From positions 124,001 through 188,000 of the forward strand of contig CAWBME010000010.1 of NCBI GenBank assembly GCA_963789825.1: DNA of 64,000 bases. Reading direction: 5' to 3'. Shown here in pieces: positions 63,077 to 64,000 of the stretch (position 1 is the first letter of the stretch; every line of letters begins with the position of its first letter). A program made the translations under genes and the position numbers. Source of the DNA: PFL42 sp963789825. Its GTDB lineage: Bacteria > Chloroflexota > Anaerolineae > Anaerolineales > E44-bin32. The notes under the pieces were generated by a model. The model saw only the letters and a program-made list of their open reading frames with translations, was not told the origin of the DNA and did no database searches.

Positions 63077-64000
63077 TCAGGGAAGCCCGACGGCATCGCG
63101 CACCTCGGCCATCGTCGCCTGGGCGATGGTCCGCGCCCGCTGCTCCCCGTCGCGCAGAATGTCCCAAATCTCATCCGGCCGGGCCGACAGTGCCAGTCGC
63201 TTCTGGCGAAACGGCGCCAGGTGCTCGTTCAGGTTGGCGGCGAACTGCTGCTTGCAGTCGACGCAGCCGATCCCGGCCCGGCGGCACTCGACGTCGATGC
63301 TGGCCACCTGATCCGCCGGCGAGAAGATGCGGTGCATCGAGAACACGTTGCACACCTCGGGTCGTCCGGGATCGGTTCGCCGCATCCGCTGCGGATCCGT
63401 GACCATGGTCATCACTCGCTTGACCGTTTCGTCCTCGCTCGCCGCCAGCTCGATGTGGTTGTTCAGGCTCTTGCCCATCTTCTGCTGGCCGTCGGTGCCC
63501 AGCACCTTGGGCACTTCGGTGATCTTCATCTCCGGCTCGATCAGCAGCGCCTTGCCGTAGCGGTAGTTGAACGAGCGCACCACCTCGCGGGCGAACTCGA
63601 TATGCGGCGCCTGGTCGACCCCGACCGGAACGAAGGAGGCCTTGTACAGGGCGATGTCGGCCGCCATCAGCACCGGGTATCCCACCAGGCCGTAGTTGAC
63701 GTTCTGCGGCTGCAGCCGGACCTTTTCCTTGAACGTCGGCAGGTCGGTGAGCTTGCCCAGCGGCGTGACCATCGAGAACAGCGTGTGCAGCTCGGTGACC
63801 TCCGGCACATGCGACTGGATGAAGACGATGGTCTCCTCCGGACGGATCCCGGCGGCCAGCCAGTCGAGCGCCATCTCACGCGTGCTCTCCCGCAAGGACT
63901 GCGTCTCATCCAGCGTCGTGAGCGCATGCAGGTCGACGATGCAGTAGATGCAGTCGTAGGAGGCCTGCAGGTCGACGTAGTTGCGGATGGCGCCCAGGTA
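63077..64000 (-). CDS. trpS: Tryptophanyl-tRNA synthetase, 5' end beyond the window
   Basis: Partial gene: the last 307 residues are present. The reading continues without a stop to the right edge (YLGAIRNYVDLQ is encoded by the last bases), so the HIGH-type motif region lies just outside. IVDLHALT, the ATP/Trp-binding GYPVLMAADIALY, and the KMSKS-type loop QQKMGKSLNN are visible. The C-terminal part has CVDCKQQFAANLNEHLAPFR, typical of the bacterial class. It attaches Trp to tRNA. Confidence 0.95.
   Translation of the reverse strand, partial: YLGAIRNYVDLQASYDCIYCIVDLHALTTLDETQSLRESTREMALDWLAAGIRPEETIVFIQSHVPEVTELHTLFSMVTPLGKLTDLPTFKEKVRLQPQNVNYGLVGYPVLMAADIALYKASFVPVGVDQAPHIEFAREVVRSFNYRYGKALLIEPEMKITEVPKVLGTDGQQKMGKSLNNHIELAASEDETVKRVMTMVTDPQRMRRTDPGRPEVCNVFSMHRIFSPADQVASIDVECRRAGIGCVDCKQQFAANLNEHLAPFRQKRLALSARPDEIWDILRDGEQRARTIAQATMAEVRDAVGLP

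Noticed and set aside
1..64000. Possible tRNA genes, CRISPR arrays, insertion sequences or prophage genes
   Set aside because: I looked for T-loop consensus in intergenic gaps, for regularly spaced direct repeats, and for transposase or integrase motifs; none was found by eye. A covariance-model scan would be more sensitive.

Overview
The window is a high-GC stretch of a bacterial chromosome, most likely from the Chloroflexota (Anaerolineae or a close relative). The main clues are four lipoproteins carrying the NBR1-type Ig-like domain with its recurring FTK(T/S)WRL motif, Thr-Pro-rich linkers after lipoboxes and in a LysM protein, and the general gene content. This placement is inference from family distribution and was not tested by a search. 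About 46 protein genes cover most of the window. I found no tRNA, rRNA, CRISPR array, complete insertion sequence or phage gene.

Layout. 0.5-9.3 kb: alanine racemase (minus), then an SLC13-type permease, tgt, uppP and a solute-binding lipoprotein in a tight plus-strand run, an MBL hydrolase (minus), tryptophanase and an ICMT-like methyltransferase. 9.5-11.6 kb: two NBR1-Ig lipoproteins (minus). 11.8-20.5 kb: a heterodimeric ABC exporter, two zinc-ribbon proteins of unknown function, and uvrA. 20.7-25.1 kb (minus): a DUF2148 protein and a MacA/MacB-type export cluster. 25.5-28 kb: a GltD-like flavoprotein and queG. 28.1-29.9 kb (minus): a LysM protein and an esterase. 30-36.5 kb: miaB, two more NBR1-Ig lipoproteins and polA. 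36.7-46.6 kb: a TPR protein, diadenylate cyclase cdaA with its YbbR-domain partner, der, lepB, deoC, a small zinc-finger gene and a receiver-GAF-ATPase signalling protein. 47.4-49.8 kb: comEC. 49.8-54.8 kb (minus): molybdate transporter modB and modA, a PadR regulator with a palindromic operator, and a molybdopterin formate-dehydrogenase-like gene. 55.7-59.7 kb: a complete ECF transporter (S, T, A, A') followed by a PfkB-family kinase. 60-61 kb: an SPFH/Band 7 protein (minus). 61.1-62.6 kb: a divergent PyrK/PyrD-like pair. The end holds dtd and a 5'-truncated trpS (minus).

Two features run across the window. First, about 23 single-base frameshifts interrupt otherwise well conserved genes, including essential ones (lepB, alr). 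Most look like one extra base, several of them in G or C runs, so they are more likely sequence errors than real decay. Genes affected are given here as single CDS features spanning the shift. Second, a 230-260 bp palindrome-rich element with imperfect terminal inverted repeats occurs twice. Each copy ends in CTAG, and in both cases that CTAG supplies the TAG stop codon of a minus-strand gene (alr, and the formate-dehydrogenase-like gene).

Many -10 boxes lie only 6-11 bases before the start codon (alr, miaB, lepB, the PyrK-like gene, padR), which suggests leaderless or nearly leaderless transcripts. The most interesting unexplained items are this CTAG-ended element, the PyrK/PyrD-like pair that has lost the canonical catalytic motifs but kept the iron-sulfur cysteines, the ECF ATPase with an aberrant signature motif, and the NBR1-Ig lipoprotein family.
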